Made by a program: the position numbers and the translations under genes | Shown: positions 7,079 to 16,032 of the stretch, one piece after another | How positions within the stretch are numbered: position 1 is the stretch's first letter | Layout: each line of letters starts with the position of its first letter | From: Leptotrichia trevisanii DSM 22070 | Lineage (GTDB): Bacteria > Fusobacteriota > Fusobacteriia > Fusobacteriales > Leptotrichiaceae | DNA length: 64,000 bases | Direction: 5' to 3' | Assembly (NCBI RefSeq): GCF_000482505.1 | Contig: NZ_KI519443.1 | Location: 1-64,000, forward strand | The notes under the pieces: model-generated | The model's input: the letters and a program-made list of their open reading frames with translations, nothing else | What the model was told of the DNA's origin: nothing | The model's database searches: none

Positions 7079-8134
7079 ATGGGAGTTTATAAAGATACTG
7101 AACGAGGTACTTGGTTTGTTCAGTTATGGTATAAAGATATTTTTGGTAATAACAGGAAAAAGAAAAAACGAGGATTTAAAAGACAATCAGATGCTAAAAA
7201 ATGGGAAGTTGAATTTATTAACTCTCTTTCTTTAACTTCAGACATTACTTTTGGTAACTTATACAAAGAATTTATTGCTGATTTTAAAGTTAGAGCCAGA
7301 ACATCAACTGTAAAAACTAGAAAATTAATTGTATATAAACACATTTTACCATTTTTTGAAAATTTTAAGATTAGAGATATTACACCTAAGATTATTCGAG
7401 AATGGCAAAATATGTTATTAAATCAGAACTATTCTTTAAATTATTTGAGAACTATTTCTCAGTTGCTTTCATCTATTTTCAAATATGCTGAAAGATTTTA
7501 TAACTTAAAAAATAATCCTTATAAAATAAGCGGTCCAATTGGAAGTACTGAAAGAAAAAAGGAATTTAATATATGGACAGAAGAAGATTTTTCTATTTTT
7601 ATAAAAGAGATTAAAGAGCCTGTTTTTAGTATTGCATTCAAAATTTTATTTTTATGCGGATTGAGAGTTGGCGAACTATTGGCACTTACATTTGAAGATA
7701 TTAATTTTAAAACCAATGAAATTGATATTAACAAAACAATTTCAAGGGACATTACTGGAACTACAATTGCTCCTCCCAAAACAAAAAATTCAATTCGTAC
7801 CATTTATTGCCCTGAAGATCTTGTAAAAGAAATTGAAAATTATAAAAATTCTTTTTATGAATTTAATGAAAAAGAGAGATTATTTCCTTTTTCTTATGAT
7901 GCTTTACGAAGAAGACTTGTTTCTATTTCTAAAAAATGTGATTTAAAACAAATAAGAATTCACGACTTTAGACATTCGCATGCTTCTTATCTTTTATATA
8001 AAAAAGTCGATATTGCAGCCGTTTCAAAAAGGCTAGGACATAAAAATATAAAAGTAACTTTAGAAACTTATGCTCATCTAATACCTAAATCAAATGATTA
8101 TTTACAGGAAGTATTAGATGATATTTGTTTTTAG
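7079..8134 (+). CDS. tyrosine recombinase / integrase
   Basis: This 351-residue integrase catalyses site-specific integration and excision of the element. The N-terminal 50 residues form an arm-binding domain of the Tn916/lambda type (GTWFVQLWYKD). Residues about 55-150 form the core-binding domain (SAM-like). The catalytic domain has the first Arg in CGLRVGELLAL, HDFRHSHAS (HxxR), LGHKNIKVT and the nucleophile Tyr in ETYAHL. I chose the ATG at 7079 because GAGGTG lies 6 bases upstream; an in-frame earlier start has no such site. The gene ends about 35 bases before the queH terminator, placing the attachment site between 8135 and 8170. Confidence 0.92.
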   Translation: MGVYKDTERGTWFVQLWYKDIFGNNRKKKKRGFKRQSDAKKWEVEFINSLSLTSDITFGNLYKEFIADFKVRARTSTVKTRKLIVYKHILPFFENFKIRDITPKIIREWQNMLLNQNYSLNYLRTISQLLSSIFKYAERFYNLKNNPYKISGPIGSTERKKEFNIWTEEDFSIFIKEIKEPVFSIAFKILFLCGLRVGELLALTFEDINFKTNEIDINKTISRDITGTTIAPPKTKNSIRTIYCPEDLVKEIENYKNSFYEFNEKERLFPFSYDALRRRLVSISKKCDLKQIRIHDFRHSHASYLLYKKVDIAAVSKRLGHKNIKVTLETYAHLIPKSNDYLQEVLDDICF

Positions 8135-8170
8135 TCTTAAATTTGCCCCCAAATTGCCCCCACAAAGCAA
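8135..8170. other. probable right attachment-site region
   Basis: This lies between the integrase stop and the host queH terminator. It contains TTGCCCCCA twice (8143-8151 and 8154-8162), spaced 11 bases apart. G/C-rich repeats directly after an integrase are typical of arm or core sites. The matching left end was not found in the window. Confidence 0.45.
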
Positions 8171-8197
8171 AAGGAGAGATTTTAAGAATCTCTCCAA
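8171..8197 (-). terminator. terminator of queH
   Basis: GGAGAGATT (8173-8181) pairs with AATCTCTCC (8187-8195) around a short loop. Read on the minus strand it is followed by CTTTTGCTTT. It closes the queH transcript and could also stop integrase transcription from the other side. Confidence 0.7.
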
Positions 8198-8200
8198 CCC

Positions 8201-8944
8201 CTATTTATACTCATTCAAGTCAATCCCCTGATCCATCGCAGCAAACACGCAGCCACAATAACACTGCCTATACACATCATATTCTGCACACATATCTATC
8301 GAACGTTTATATCCGTTATTTTTCTTAAAGTCGGATGGAAGATATTTTACGTCAAAGATTTCCTGAATTTCCAGCCCCAACGTGTTTATTAATTGGCTAT
8401 TCTTATGCGGGCTTAACGTCAAGGCACTTCCAAAATAGTCAAACCCCAATTCCTGAGCCTTTTTTGCCACAATGTCAAGCCTCATCTGAAAACAGACTGT
8501 ACATCTTGCTCCACCCTCTTTTTCCTTTTCCAGCCCTTTCACAGCCTTATAAAAGTCCATCGGCTTATACTCATCCTCAATAAATCCAACATTATTTCCA
8601 GTACGCTCATTAAACTTTTTGATAAATTCTTCCTGCACTAAGGCTCTTTTTTCATATTCTGCCTTCGGATGAATGTTGTTATTTGCAAATAATACTGTTA
8701 CATCTGCATACTGTGTAAGAAATTCCAATGTATATGTGCTGCAAGGAGCACAGCAGCTATGAATCAGTATTTTGGGACGAATATGTTTATTTCCCCAATC
8801 TGAAATCAACTTTGTCAAAATTGTATGATAATTGATTTTCTGGTTAGGATTCATTCTTTCCAGAATTTCCTTTGCGTTTTTTATATCCCTTTCAATATGG
8901 CTTTCTGTACTTTCCGTCTGTTCAATATTTTCATTGTTTTTCAT
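8201..8944 (-). CDS. queH: epoxyqueuosine reductase QueH
   Basis: This enzyme reduces epoxyqueuosine to queuosine in tRNA, the last step of the Q34 modification; it is the iron-sulfur alternative to QueG. The protein has HSCCAPC with vicinal cysteines near residue 65, GARCTVCFQMRL near 145, and a C-terminal CYCGC, which supply the cluster and metal ligands of this family. FGSALTLSPHKN is also a family signature. The ATG at 8944 is preferred over an in-frame TTG one codon upstream. The integrated element lies immediately downstream of its 3' end. Confidence 0.92.
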   Translation of the reverse strand: MKNNENIEQTESTESHIERDIKNAKEILERMNPNQKINYHTILTKLISDWGNKHIRPKILIHSCCAPCSTYTLEFLTQYADVTVLFANNNIHPKAEYEKRALVQEEFIKKFNERTGNNVGFIEDEYKPMDFYKAVKGLEKEKEGGARCTVCFQMRLDIVAKKAQELGFDYFGSALTLSPHKNSQLINTLGLEIQEIFDVKYLPSDFKKNNGYKRSIDMCAEYDVYRQCYCGCVFAAMDQGIDLNEYK

Positions 8945-9079
8945 CAAATTAATTTCTCTCCCATTTTTAAGCTATGTTCAAATCCTTTTAAATTTATTAT
9001 AAAATTAGACTTGCTTTCATAATCACAAAAAAATTCCATAATTTTGAATTACTAAACAAGTCTACAAAAATTTTAAAAA

Positions 9080-10288
9080 CTATTTTCTTTTATTGTATTC
9101 TTCCAATGACTTTTTTAATACCTTCATTCCATTTTCAATTTCAATCAGGTTATGTGTGCAGAAAGAAAATCTTGCTTCCTTCGTTCCTTTTCCTGGCGTT
9201 GTATAAAATCCAGGCCCTGGTGCAAATGATAATGTCTGATTTTCATATCTAAATTCTGTTAATAGCCAGATTGCAAATTTTTCAATATCATCTACTGGAA
9301 GTTCTGCAATCAGGTATAGTGCACTGCTTGGCTTGTACGTTACAACTCCTGGTATTTTTATGATATTGTTATAAATCATATCACGTCTTACTTTATATTC
9401 TAACTTCGTATTGTCAATGTAAGTATCCAATGTATTAATTAAGTTTGTACTTGCATATTGCTCAATTGTTGATACTGACAATCTTGCTTGACAGAATTTT
9501 AGTGCCTGTGCCAGAAAATCCTCATTTTTTGAGGCAATAACTCCGATTCTTGCTCCACATGCACTGTAATGTTTTGAAATACTGTCAACTAGAATTACTC
9601 TGTCTTCAATTTCGGGAATTGACATAAATGACTGATAACTTTTTTCAATTTCCTCATCATAAATAAACTGTCTGTAAACTTCATCTGTAATAATATACAA
9701 ATCATGTTTTATTGCAATATCCTTTATCAATTCCATCTCTTCCTCTTTAAACACAATTCCTGTTGGATTGCTCGGATTTGAAAACATTATTGCCTTTGTC
9801 TTTGGAGTGATTAATTTTTCAATTTCTTCTCTTTCAGGTAAATGATAATGATTTTCAATGGAAGTTTCAATTGGAACCAATTTTGCATCGGCAATTCTCA
9901 AAAAACTGTCATAATTCGTATAATATGGCTCAGGAACTAAAACTTCATCTCCTGAATTGCAAATTGTCTGAAGTGTAATCTGAATAGCTTCACTTCCACC
10001 TTGAGTAATCAATATATTCTCAGGCAAAATATCAATTCCCACTTTTGCATAAGATTTTGAAAACGATTCCCGCAATTCCATTATTCCGGCCGAATTTGTA
10101 TATTTAACAATTTTTTCCTTATAATTATTCAATCCTTCAAAAAACGTATCTGGCGTTTCCACATCAGGCTGTCCTATATGTAACTGGTACACTTTCACAC
10201 CAGATCTCTTAGCTTCATCAATGTACGGCACTAATTTTCTAATTGGTGAATAGTGCATGTTCAAAACTCTGTCTGAAAATTTTTTCAT
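9080..10288 (-). CDS. PLP-dependent aminotransferase, class I
   Basis: This 402-residue fold-type I aminotransferase probably belongs to the aspartate/aromatic aminotransferase group. Visible motifs are the SNPSNPTG loop near residue 168, ITDEVYRQF (PLP-pyridine Asp), and SISKHYSACGARIG with the Schiff-base Lys near residue 237, followed by the phosphate-binding Arg. The C-terminal small domain ends with RFSFCTHN, where the Arg should bind the substrate carboxylate. AAGGAAAGG precedes the ATG. The amino-donor specificity cannot be read from the sequence. It is separated from the upstream amidase gene by a terminator at 10337-10358. Confidence 0.88.
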   Translation of the reverse strand: MKKFSDRVLNMHYSPIRKLVPYIDEAKRSGVKVYQLHIGQPDVETPDTFFEGLNNYKEKIVKYTNSAGIMELRESFSKSYAKVGIDILPENILITQGGSEAIQITLQTICNSGDEVLVPEPYYTNYDSFLRIADAKLVPIETSIENHYHLPEREEIEKLITPKTKAIMFSNPSNPTGIVFKEEEMELIKDIAIKHDLYIITDEVYRQFIYDEEIEKSYQSFMSIPEIEDRVILVDSISKHYSACGARIGVIASKNEDFLAQALKFCQARLSVSTIEQYASTNLINTLDTYIDNTKLEYKVRRDMIYNNIIKIPGVVTYKPSSALYLIAELPVDDIEKFAIWLLTEFRYENQTLSFAPGPGFYTTPGKGTKEARFSFCTHNLIEIENGMKVLKKSLEEYNKRK

Positions 10289-10336
10289 CTTGTAATTTTC
10301 CTTTCCTTACTGTAAATTTTTTAAATATAATTTTTA

Positions 10337-10358
10337 AAAAGGGGCAAATTACCCCTTA
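10337..10358 (-). terminator. terminator after the amidase gene
   Basis: AAGGGG and CCCCTT pair around a 7-base loop. On the minus strand the hairpin is followed by TTTAAAAATTATA. Confidence 0.7.
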
Positions 10359-10363
10359 ATTAA

Positions 10364-11329
10364 TTATTTATTATTATATTTTTCGTTTAATGCCTTTAAG
10401 ATTGCAAAAGTTTCCAAATCAAGTTTCCCATCATATTTTGCTGGCCTGAAGTGATACTGGAATACCTTTATTACATTTTTAGTTTGTTCATCCCATCTTC
10501 CTGTTGCATTGATGGAATATCCAAATTTACTAAATTCTGCCTGCACAGTTGCGGCTGGCAATGTGTTCCAGGTGCTTGCATATTCGCTTTCATATGCTGA
10601 TTTTCTATCATTGTCATACCACATTCCCAAGTTATATTTTTTGTATAATTCTTCCCATGGGAATAATGGACCCGGATCAGGCTTTCTTTGAGGGGCGATG
10701 TCTGAATGTCCTAAAATATTTGTTGCGGGAATTTCGTACTTATCAGCCAAATATCTTACAAGAACTGCCACTTCCTTAATTTGAAAATCTCTAAACGGCT
10801 CAAAATTTCCACTTACATTTCCATTATTAACAATTTCAATCCCAATTGAACTGTCATTTAGATTTTTACTTGTTTTCCATTCACTTGCTCCAGCATGCCA
10901 CGCCCTTCTGCTTTCATCCACGAGTGAATAAACTGGATCACTCTTTTTATCCGAAATTAAATAATGGGCACTTACCTCATCAGTTGTCAAGACTCGAAGA
11001 GAGCTATCCCTGTTCAACGCTGTATAATGTAATATTATGAATCTTTGTCTATAATTTTGCCCTTTTGATGTATAAGAAGAATCCACTGTTATTGAACCTG
11101 CTGAATTTCTGACTGTCTGAGTTCCACCTCTTCCTGCCTGATTATTATTGTTACCACTATTATTGCTGTTACCAGTCTGTTCTTTTATTACTTGTCCATT
11201 TCCATCAATACGTATATCTATTGATGGTTTTTTCACATCATTGGAAACATCTTTGTTATGGGCATTCAAAATACTTCCGACTGACAATATTGATGCCAGT
11301 AATAATAATTTTGTTATATTTTTTTTCAT
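10364..11329 (-). CDS. exported N-acetylmuramoyl-L-alanine amidase (AmiD-like)
   Basis: This 321-residue cell-wall hydrolase cleaves the bond between N-acetylmuramic acid and L-alanine. A signal peptide occupies about residues 1-23 (LLLLASILSVGSILNA). A low-complexity Asn/Gly linker follows (50-70). The Amidase_2 domain at about 90-235 has the zinc ligands in FIILHYTA, the conserved HAGAS, GIEIVNNG, and GHSDIAPQRKPDPG. The C-terminal region (about 255-315) is a peptidoglycan-binding domain type 1 (GRWDEQTKNVIKVFQ). GGAGG before the ATG supports the start. It lies downstream of a membrane protein and TPR gene on the same strand. Confidence 0.9.
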   Translation of the reverse strand: MKKNITKLLLLASILSVGSILNAHNKDVSNDVKKPSIDIRIDGNGQVIKEQTGNSNNSGNNNNQAGRGGTQTVRNSAGSITVDSSYTSKGQNYRQRFIILHYTALNRDSSLRVLTTDEVSAHYLISDKKSDPVYSLVDESRRAWHAGASEWKTSKNLNDSSIGIEIVNNGNVSGNFEPFRDFQIKEVAVLVRYLADKYEIPATNILGHSDIAPQRKPDPGPLFPWEELYKKYNLGMWYDNDRKSAYESEYASTWNTLPAATVQAEFSKFGYSINATGRWDEQTKNVIKVFQYHFRPAKYDGKLDLETFAILKALNEKYNNK

Positions 11330-11364
11330 TACATTTGTCCTCCTTCTATTTATTTATAGTAAAA

Positions 11365-12021
11365 CTATTTAATATTTTCAAGTTCTGGATTATCAGTTTG
11401 TTTAAAACTGTATTTTATAATGTTCTTTAAAAGAATATAATAAACAATTGCCAAAATAGCGATAATAATTCTCATGATAGCTGTAATATTTGCATCAAAG
11501 TCCAGCCAAATCATTACTGAAACTCCCATATTTAATACTGAAATGGAAATTAAAAATACATTTCTTCTGCTTACTGCAATAAAAATAAATACTATTGTTG
11601 AAAAAATGAATAGAACTCTTGTCCCACCAAAAAATAAAACATACGAATTTACTGTTGAAACAACATCATTCATATACGGCGAACTTTGTAAAATAACACG
11701 TGAAATATTTACACAGATTAAACTTACTAAAAATATTGAAAAACAAATCAGTAAATCACGTATATCCTTTCTTTCCTCCAGTTCAACAGCTTCTCTGCCT
11801 TTCCCATCCAAATTATTGCTAATATTTCTGTTTTCCAAATAAAAAACCGAATAAAGCAACATAATCCAGAAAAGCACTTCCACAATCCCAAGCCACAGTG
11901 TTATTTGAAAAATTCTGTCATTTGTATATTCGTGAAAAATAGAATTATAGAAATTGTAGTTTACAAGGATGTAAAAAAAGGATATTATTATTGCCAATAT
12001 TTTTTTATAATAAAAAAACAT
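11365..12021 (-). CDS. multi-pass membrane protein of unknown function
   Basis: This 218-residue protein has about six hydrophobic segments (around residues 8-28, 38-62, 90-112, 125-148, 155-172 and 178-198). A charged cytoplasmic loop lies at 65-88 (DGKGREAVELEERKDIRD). No recognisable family motif is present. The start codon lies 2 bases after the stop of the TPR-protein gene, with GGAG inside the end of that gene, so the two proteins are translationally coupled and probably act together. Confidence 0.7.
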   Translation of the reverse strand: MFFYYKKILAIIISFFYILVNYNFYNSIFHEYTNDRIFQITLWLGIVEVLFWIMLLYSVFYLENRNISNNLDGKGREAVELEERKDIRDLLICFSIFLVSLICVNISRVILQSSPYMNDVVSTVNSYVLFFGGTRVLFIFSTIVFIFIAVSRRNVFLISISVLNMGVSVMIWLDFDANITAIMRIIIAILAIVYYILLKNIIKYSFKQTDNPELENIK

Positions 12022-12023
12022 AG

Positions 12024-14006
12024 TTATTCTCCCGAAAATTTATTTATCCAGCTCAAATAATTTGAATCTGTAATATTCAGAGCTTCTATATTTGCCTGAA
12101 AATTAATGTCATCATCATAGATTTTGAATATAATTGGTGCAAGTATTTTTAGTGTCTGTGTCTCAAAAATACCATGAATATTCATACTATAAATGATTGG
12201 CTTCTGGAATTTCAGCAACTGGCTGTTTGTCTGTTTTATTTCGTACAGAAGCTCCAGCAAGTTGATTTTTTTCAAGTCGTTATTTCTATCTTCCAGAACT
12301 ACGTCAATCTGATCAGAAAGTAATTTTTTGTACCGCCATGACTGGTGTTCCTTATGAACCTTGCTTTGAATTAAAAATTTCATTTTAGGTGAAAATAAAA
12401 TCAAATTATCCAAATTTTTTTCATATTTTATTGCAAAATCCCTTTCAAAAAAACTGCTTACTGATTTTAATAAATCATTTTGAACATTATAAATTGTATT
12501 TTCATCATAAATTTTATTAATCAAACTTGATTTTTGTTCATTAAACGTATCATACAAATAAATCTCAATCTCATATTTTTCAACATTAGGCATTTTCAGA
12601 ATATTTCCTGCCAGCACAAAATTCAAATTATTATTTTGCTGTCTTATTAACTTCATATAATCCGTACTGTATCGCTTTTTCGACACAAATAAATTTTCAT
12701 TGTTATAGGCAATTGCCAACTGATAATTCAAATTTGTCTTGTAATGTAAATTTTCATTTAAGTGCAAAGGCAACGATACTGCAAGATTTTCAGCCAGTTC
12801 CGATTTTTCTCCAATCGAGGTAAATGTCAAAATAAGAATATTTGGTTTCACACGTCTATTTTGATTCAGCATAAATTCAGGATGATTAAATTCATAGTAC
12901 CACAACGGCTTATTTGTCGAGAAAAAGTGATTTGCTGTATTCACCTGTTTATCCTTACTTTCCGCCTTCACCTTTAATTTCCAGAAATAATCCTCATACT
13001 GCATAAACTTCTTATAATGCTCTATCCAAGGAAATTTTGAAGTAAATTTACAAAGTTCCAGCCCTTCTTTATACATATTTTTTACTTTATAATACTTTAA
13101 TACATTTAAAGCAGTGTGGGCATTATGATTTTCAGGATTGTAATATGCCAGAACATATTGCTTAAATTCGTCATAAAGCTCGTTCAAAATATAAATACTT
13201 GACGTAATGTACATTACTTCCGAATTGTAGCCAGACTCCTTCAAGGCTGTTATCAAGAAATAATTTCCAGTTTCCTTGTCGCCCTTTTTGAAATAAACAA
13301 TCGCCTGCATCATTTTCGCCCGCCAGTTTCCTCTTATTTCAGAAAGTTTTTCCATTTTATTTTCATATTCACTACTGCTTCTTTTTTTCACAATATCAAA
13401 ATATTTTTTGAATGCTGTTGCAGAATTTGGATTTATTTCCAACGCCTCGTAATATTTTTTCTCAGAATCCGCTGCCCTTCCACAAAGCTCCAACGCCTCA
13501 GCATAAGCTATACAAAGTCCTTCCGTCATATTATTAATATTCAGATTTTTTTCATACAGCTCAACCGCATTCTGATAAGCACCTGTTCTCACATGATAAG
13601 TTCCAAGCAAAATCAGCTTTCTCTCAAAATCCTCATCAGCCGCATAAAATCTTAGCACAGCTTCCTTTATTTCAGGATAGACTTCCTTTGAAAAAGCGTC
13701 CTGTATTATAGGATATAACCCGTCCATATTGCTCCAGTTCTTCCTTACAGATGGATACAATTTTTTATTAAGCCAGTCCTTTTTGGGCATTTTAAATTCT
13801 TTTCCAAATTCATCATAATAGGAAATTTCCTTAAAATCATCTGAATAGCTATTATTTTCCATAAGTTCTGATTCACTATTTACAATATCATAAATTTCCC
13901 GTCTAATTTGACGATTAGGCTGATTAGTATTTATATTATTCTCATTTATTTCCTTATTTTTATTTCTCTTTTTATCAGAAGATTTAAAAAAATCAAAAAT
14001 CCCCAT
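12024..14006 (-). CDS. large TPR-repeat protein, unknown function
   Basis: The product is 660 residues without a signal peptide. An amphipathic N-terminus (GIFDFFKS) precedes a charged linker. Residues about 120-330 contain several tetratricopeptide-like helical pairs (GAYQNAVELYEKNLNINN; RAADSEKKYYEALEINPNSA), suited to protein binding. The C-terminal half is mixed alpha/beta with no recognised domain. AGGAGG precedes the ATG. It is coupled to the downstream membrane protein gene. The TPR assignment is from visible repeat spacing; the partner is unknown. Confidence 0.7.
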   Translation of the reverse strand: MGIFDFFKSSDKKRNKNKEINENNINTNQPNRQIRREIYDIVNSESELMENNSYSDDFKEISYYDEFGKEFKMPKKDWLNKKLYPSVRKNWSNMDGLYPIIQDAFSKEVYPEIKEAVLRFYAADEDFERKLILLGTYHVRTGAYQNAVELYEKNLNINNMTEGLCIAYAEALELCGRAADSEKKYYEALEINPNSATAFKKYFDIVKKRSSSEYENKMEKLSEIRGNWRAKMMQAIVYFKKGDKETGNYFLITALKESGYNSEVMYITSSIYILNELYDEFKQYVLAYYNPENHNAHTALNVLKYYKVKNMYKEGLELCKFTSKFPWIEHYKKFMQYEDYFWKLKVKAESKDKQVNTANHFFSTNKPLWYYEFNHPEFMLNQNRRVKPNILILTFTSIGEKSELAENLAVSLPLHLNENLHYKTNLNYQLAIAYNNENLFVSKKRYSTDYMKLIRQQNNNLNFVLAGNILKMPNVEKYEIEIYLYDTFNEQKSSLINKIYDENTIYNVQNDLLKSVSSFFERDFAIKYEKNLDNLILFSPKMKFLIQSKVHKEHQSWRYKKLLSDQIDVVLEDRNNDLKKINLLELLYEIKQTNSQLLKFQKPIIYSMNIHGIFETQTLKILAPIIFKIYDDDINFQANIEALNITDSNYLSWINKFSGE

Positions 14007-14133
14007 ACATCCTCCTATCTAAATTAGTTTTTTACAGCAATTTTCTTTTTAAAATATAATCACCATAATATTGTCATAATATAAGTATAGCATAATTTAT
14101 TTATTTTTGTTATATTTTTTTTAAAAATTTTCT

Positions 14134-14165
14134 AAAAAAGTGGAACTATCCAAAATTCCACTTAA
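14134..14165 (-). terminator. terminator of the five-paralogue cluster
   Basis: AAGTGGAA (14138-14145) pairs with TTCCACTT (14156-14163). On the minus strand the second arm runs into TTTTTTAG. It lies directly after the last paralogue gene. Confidence 0.75.
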
Positions 14166-14173
14166 TTTATATT

Positions 14174-15055
14174 TTATTCCAAGTTATCATCTTTATTTTC
14201 AGTTTCACTCTTAAATTCATCATCTAGAACATTATCATTTTTTTGTCTATTTTTCAAATTAAATTTACTGTATTCACCTTTATTTTTTAAATAATCATTT
14301 TCAACATTTAAAAATATTACAATATTTAAAATTTCCATATACACTATAATGATTGCGGTAATAGACAAGAAAACAAGAAAACTCAATATTGACATAACAG
14401 TTATCATTTCTGATTCATCTTTTAAAAGGAACATAAGCAGTATAACTTCCAAAATAATTACTATAACAGTTAAAACCATTGGAACTATTACTCTCGTTCT
14501 ATTTCCCTTAGATAATTCCATACTATATTCTATTGACTCTTTAAGTCCAAAACTACGAACATAATAACCTTCAATATATAACAATGCCCATACATATACA
14601 ACTATTAATAAGAAATTGAGCATTCCAGCTACTTTATCATCAACAAAAAAGAATACTAATCCTAAAACTAGACATATTCCCAATGTTATAACAACTTTTA
14701 TAAAAAGTTCAGATAACTTTAAATTACTTTTGTTATTCTCCATTTTGAACGCCACTTTCCTAAAAAAATACCCTTTAAAAAAGCTAGAAATCATATTAAA
14801 CAGTAACAATATAATACTCATTATCATCAATCCAGCCGCAACATCCTGCTCCCATCCTCCAATTTCCAACACAATCTTTAAAATCTGTACTACAACCACC
14901 AACGTTACAGTAAAAAATGTAATCAGAAACGAGAAAAACATCAAAAATTTATTTTCTTTTAAAAGTATTTTAAAAGCATCAAATGCAACTCCAAAATACT
15001 CCATTATATTCATTTTTCTTTCAAACAATTCCTGTTGTAAATTCTTTAAATTCAT
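14174..15055 (-). CDS. tandem-paralogue membrane protein, copy 5
   Basis: The product has 293 residues and is the last of five adjacent paralogues (14174-18700). The family pattern is a polar N-terminus with ELFERK-like residues and EYFGVAFDAFK, six or so hydrophobic segments, a central YYVRSFGLKESIEYS followed by ELSKGNRTR and VP, and a C-terminal IVIFLNVENDYLK. This copy has a charged tail after the last motif. The layout resembles membrane domains related to GPDPase_memb/DUF975, but function is unknown. Its neighbour upstream is 32 bases away, consistent with one operon. Confidence 0.7.
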   Translation of the reverse strand: MNLKNLQQELFERKMNIMEYFGVAFDAFKILLKENKFLMFFSFLITFFTVTLVVVVQILKIVLEIGGWEQDVAAGLMIMSIILLLFNMISSFFKGYFFRKVAFKMENNKSNLKLSELFIKVVITLGICLVLGLVFFFVDDKVAGMLNFLLIVVYVWALLYIEGYYVRSFGLKESIEYSMELSKGNRTRVIVPMVLTVIVIILEVILLMFLLKDESEMITVMSILSFLVFLSITAIIIVYMEILNIVIFLNVENDYLKNKGEYSKFNLKNRQKNDNVLDDEFKSETENKDDNLE

Positions 15056-15087
15056 AATTCACTTTTCCTCTCTTTAATCTTATATTT

Positions 15088-16011
15088 CTATTTATTTTCA
15101 TCACTTTTGCTAGTATTTTCATCTTTATTCCTACTCAAAAATCTATTTAAGACTTGAGGATTTCCTTCAATTTTATCGACATTTTTAAAATTAAACTGAC
15201 TATCTTTATGATTTTTGAAATAATCATATTCTACATTTAAGAATATTACTGTGTTCAAAGCATATGTATAAATACCAATGAAAGTTAGAATAATCACTAA
15301 AACGACAGAAATTAATATTTTTACAGAAACAACAGAAACATCTGTTATAAAAATTTGTAAAATAGCATAATAAACTCCTATTGCTCCAATTTCAAAAACA
15401 ATCGTAGGAAATATTTTTCTAAACCTGTTTTTATCACATAATTTTAAGCTGTAATCCGCTAAATCCAAAAGTCCAATATCCCGAATATAATATGCCTCAA
15501 AATACAAAAATATCCCTACACTCAGACACAAAGTCATAACAATGCAAAACATAGCTATAATTGCCCCAAACATTCCTAAAAATCCTAAAATCACCAAAAT
15601 AACCTCTCCAAAAACAATTAACCCTATCAAATTTAACATCTTTAGGAAAAAATCCTTTAAATCCATTTCATTTTCCCTATTTTCAATCTTCAATGCTATT
15701 ACTCTATGAAAATATCCCGAAAAAATAACCGTAATTATAAAAATCACGAAATTCAAAGCATCAAAAACTTTTTTTAATGTTGCAATTATCTCAAACTGTT
15801 CCCCAGAAATATTATAATAATCTATGTCTATTGTATACTTATATTCTAATCCACTCATTATAATTCTTGCCCCTATTATCAAAAATGCAAAAACTACAAA
15901 CAGCTTATTCTCTTTCAAAATTACTCTAAATACATCAAATGCAACTCCAAAATATTCCATAATCCGCAATTTCTTTACAGCCAGCTTACTATGTATATTT
16001 TCCAAGTTCAT
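15088..16011 (-). CDS. tandem-paralogue membrane protein, copy 4
   Basis: This 307-residue member of the five-gene family carries RIMEYFGVAFDVFRVILKEN at the N-terminus, YYIRDIGLLDLADYSLKLC with NRFRKIFP in the middle and TVIFLNVEYDYFKNHK near the C-terminus. In the ELSxGNRxR motif the first Gly is replaced (CDKNRFRK). About six hydrophobic segments lie between these. The polar tail (residues 275-307) is rich in Lys, Asp and Ser. Sequence identity to its neighbours is clear by eye only at the three motif blocks, so the duplications are old. Confidence 0.7.
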   Translation of the reverse strand: MNLENIHSKLAVKKLRIMEYFGVAFDVFRVILKENKLFVVFAFLIIGARIIMSGLEYKYTIDIDYYNISGEQFEIIATLKKVFDALNFVIFIITVIFSGYFHRVIALKIENRENEMDLKDFFLKMLNLIGLIVFGEVILVILGFLGMFGAIIAMFCIVMTLCLSVGIFLYFEAYYIRDIGLLDLADYSLKLCDKNRFRKIFPTIVFEIGAIGVYYAILQIFITDVSVVSVKILISVVLVIILTFIGIYTYALNTVIFLNVEYDYFKNHKDSQFNFKNVDKIEGNPQVLNRFLSRNKDENTSKSDENK

Positions 16012-16032
16012 ATTCTACTTTCCTCTCTTTAT

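Noticed and set aside
8125-8583. Two plus-strand frames opposite queH
   Set aside because: They are antisense to a well-supported queH gene and cross its terminator; compositions rich in His, Pro and Ser are typical of shadow frames.
11474-11842. Plus-strand frame opposite the membrane-protein gene
   Set aside because: It is the complement of a hydrophobic gene and has no ribosome-binding site or family features.
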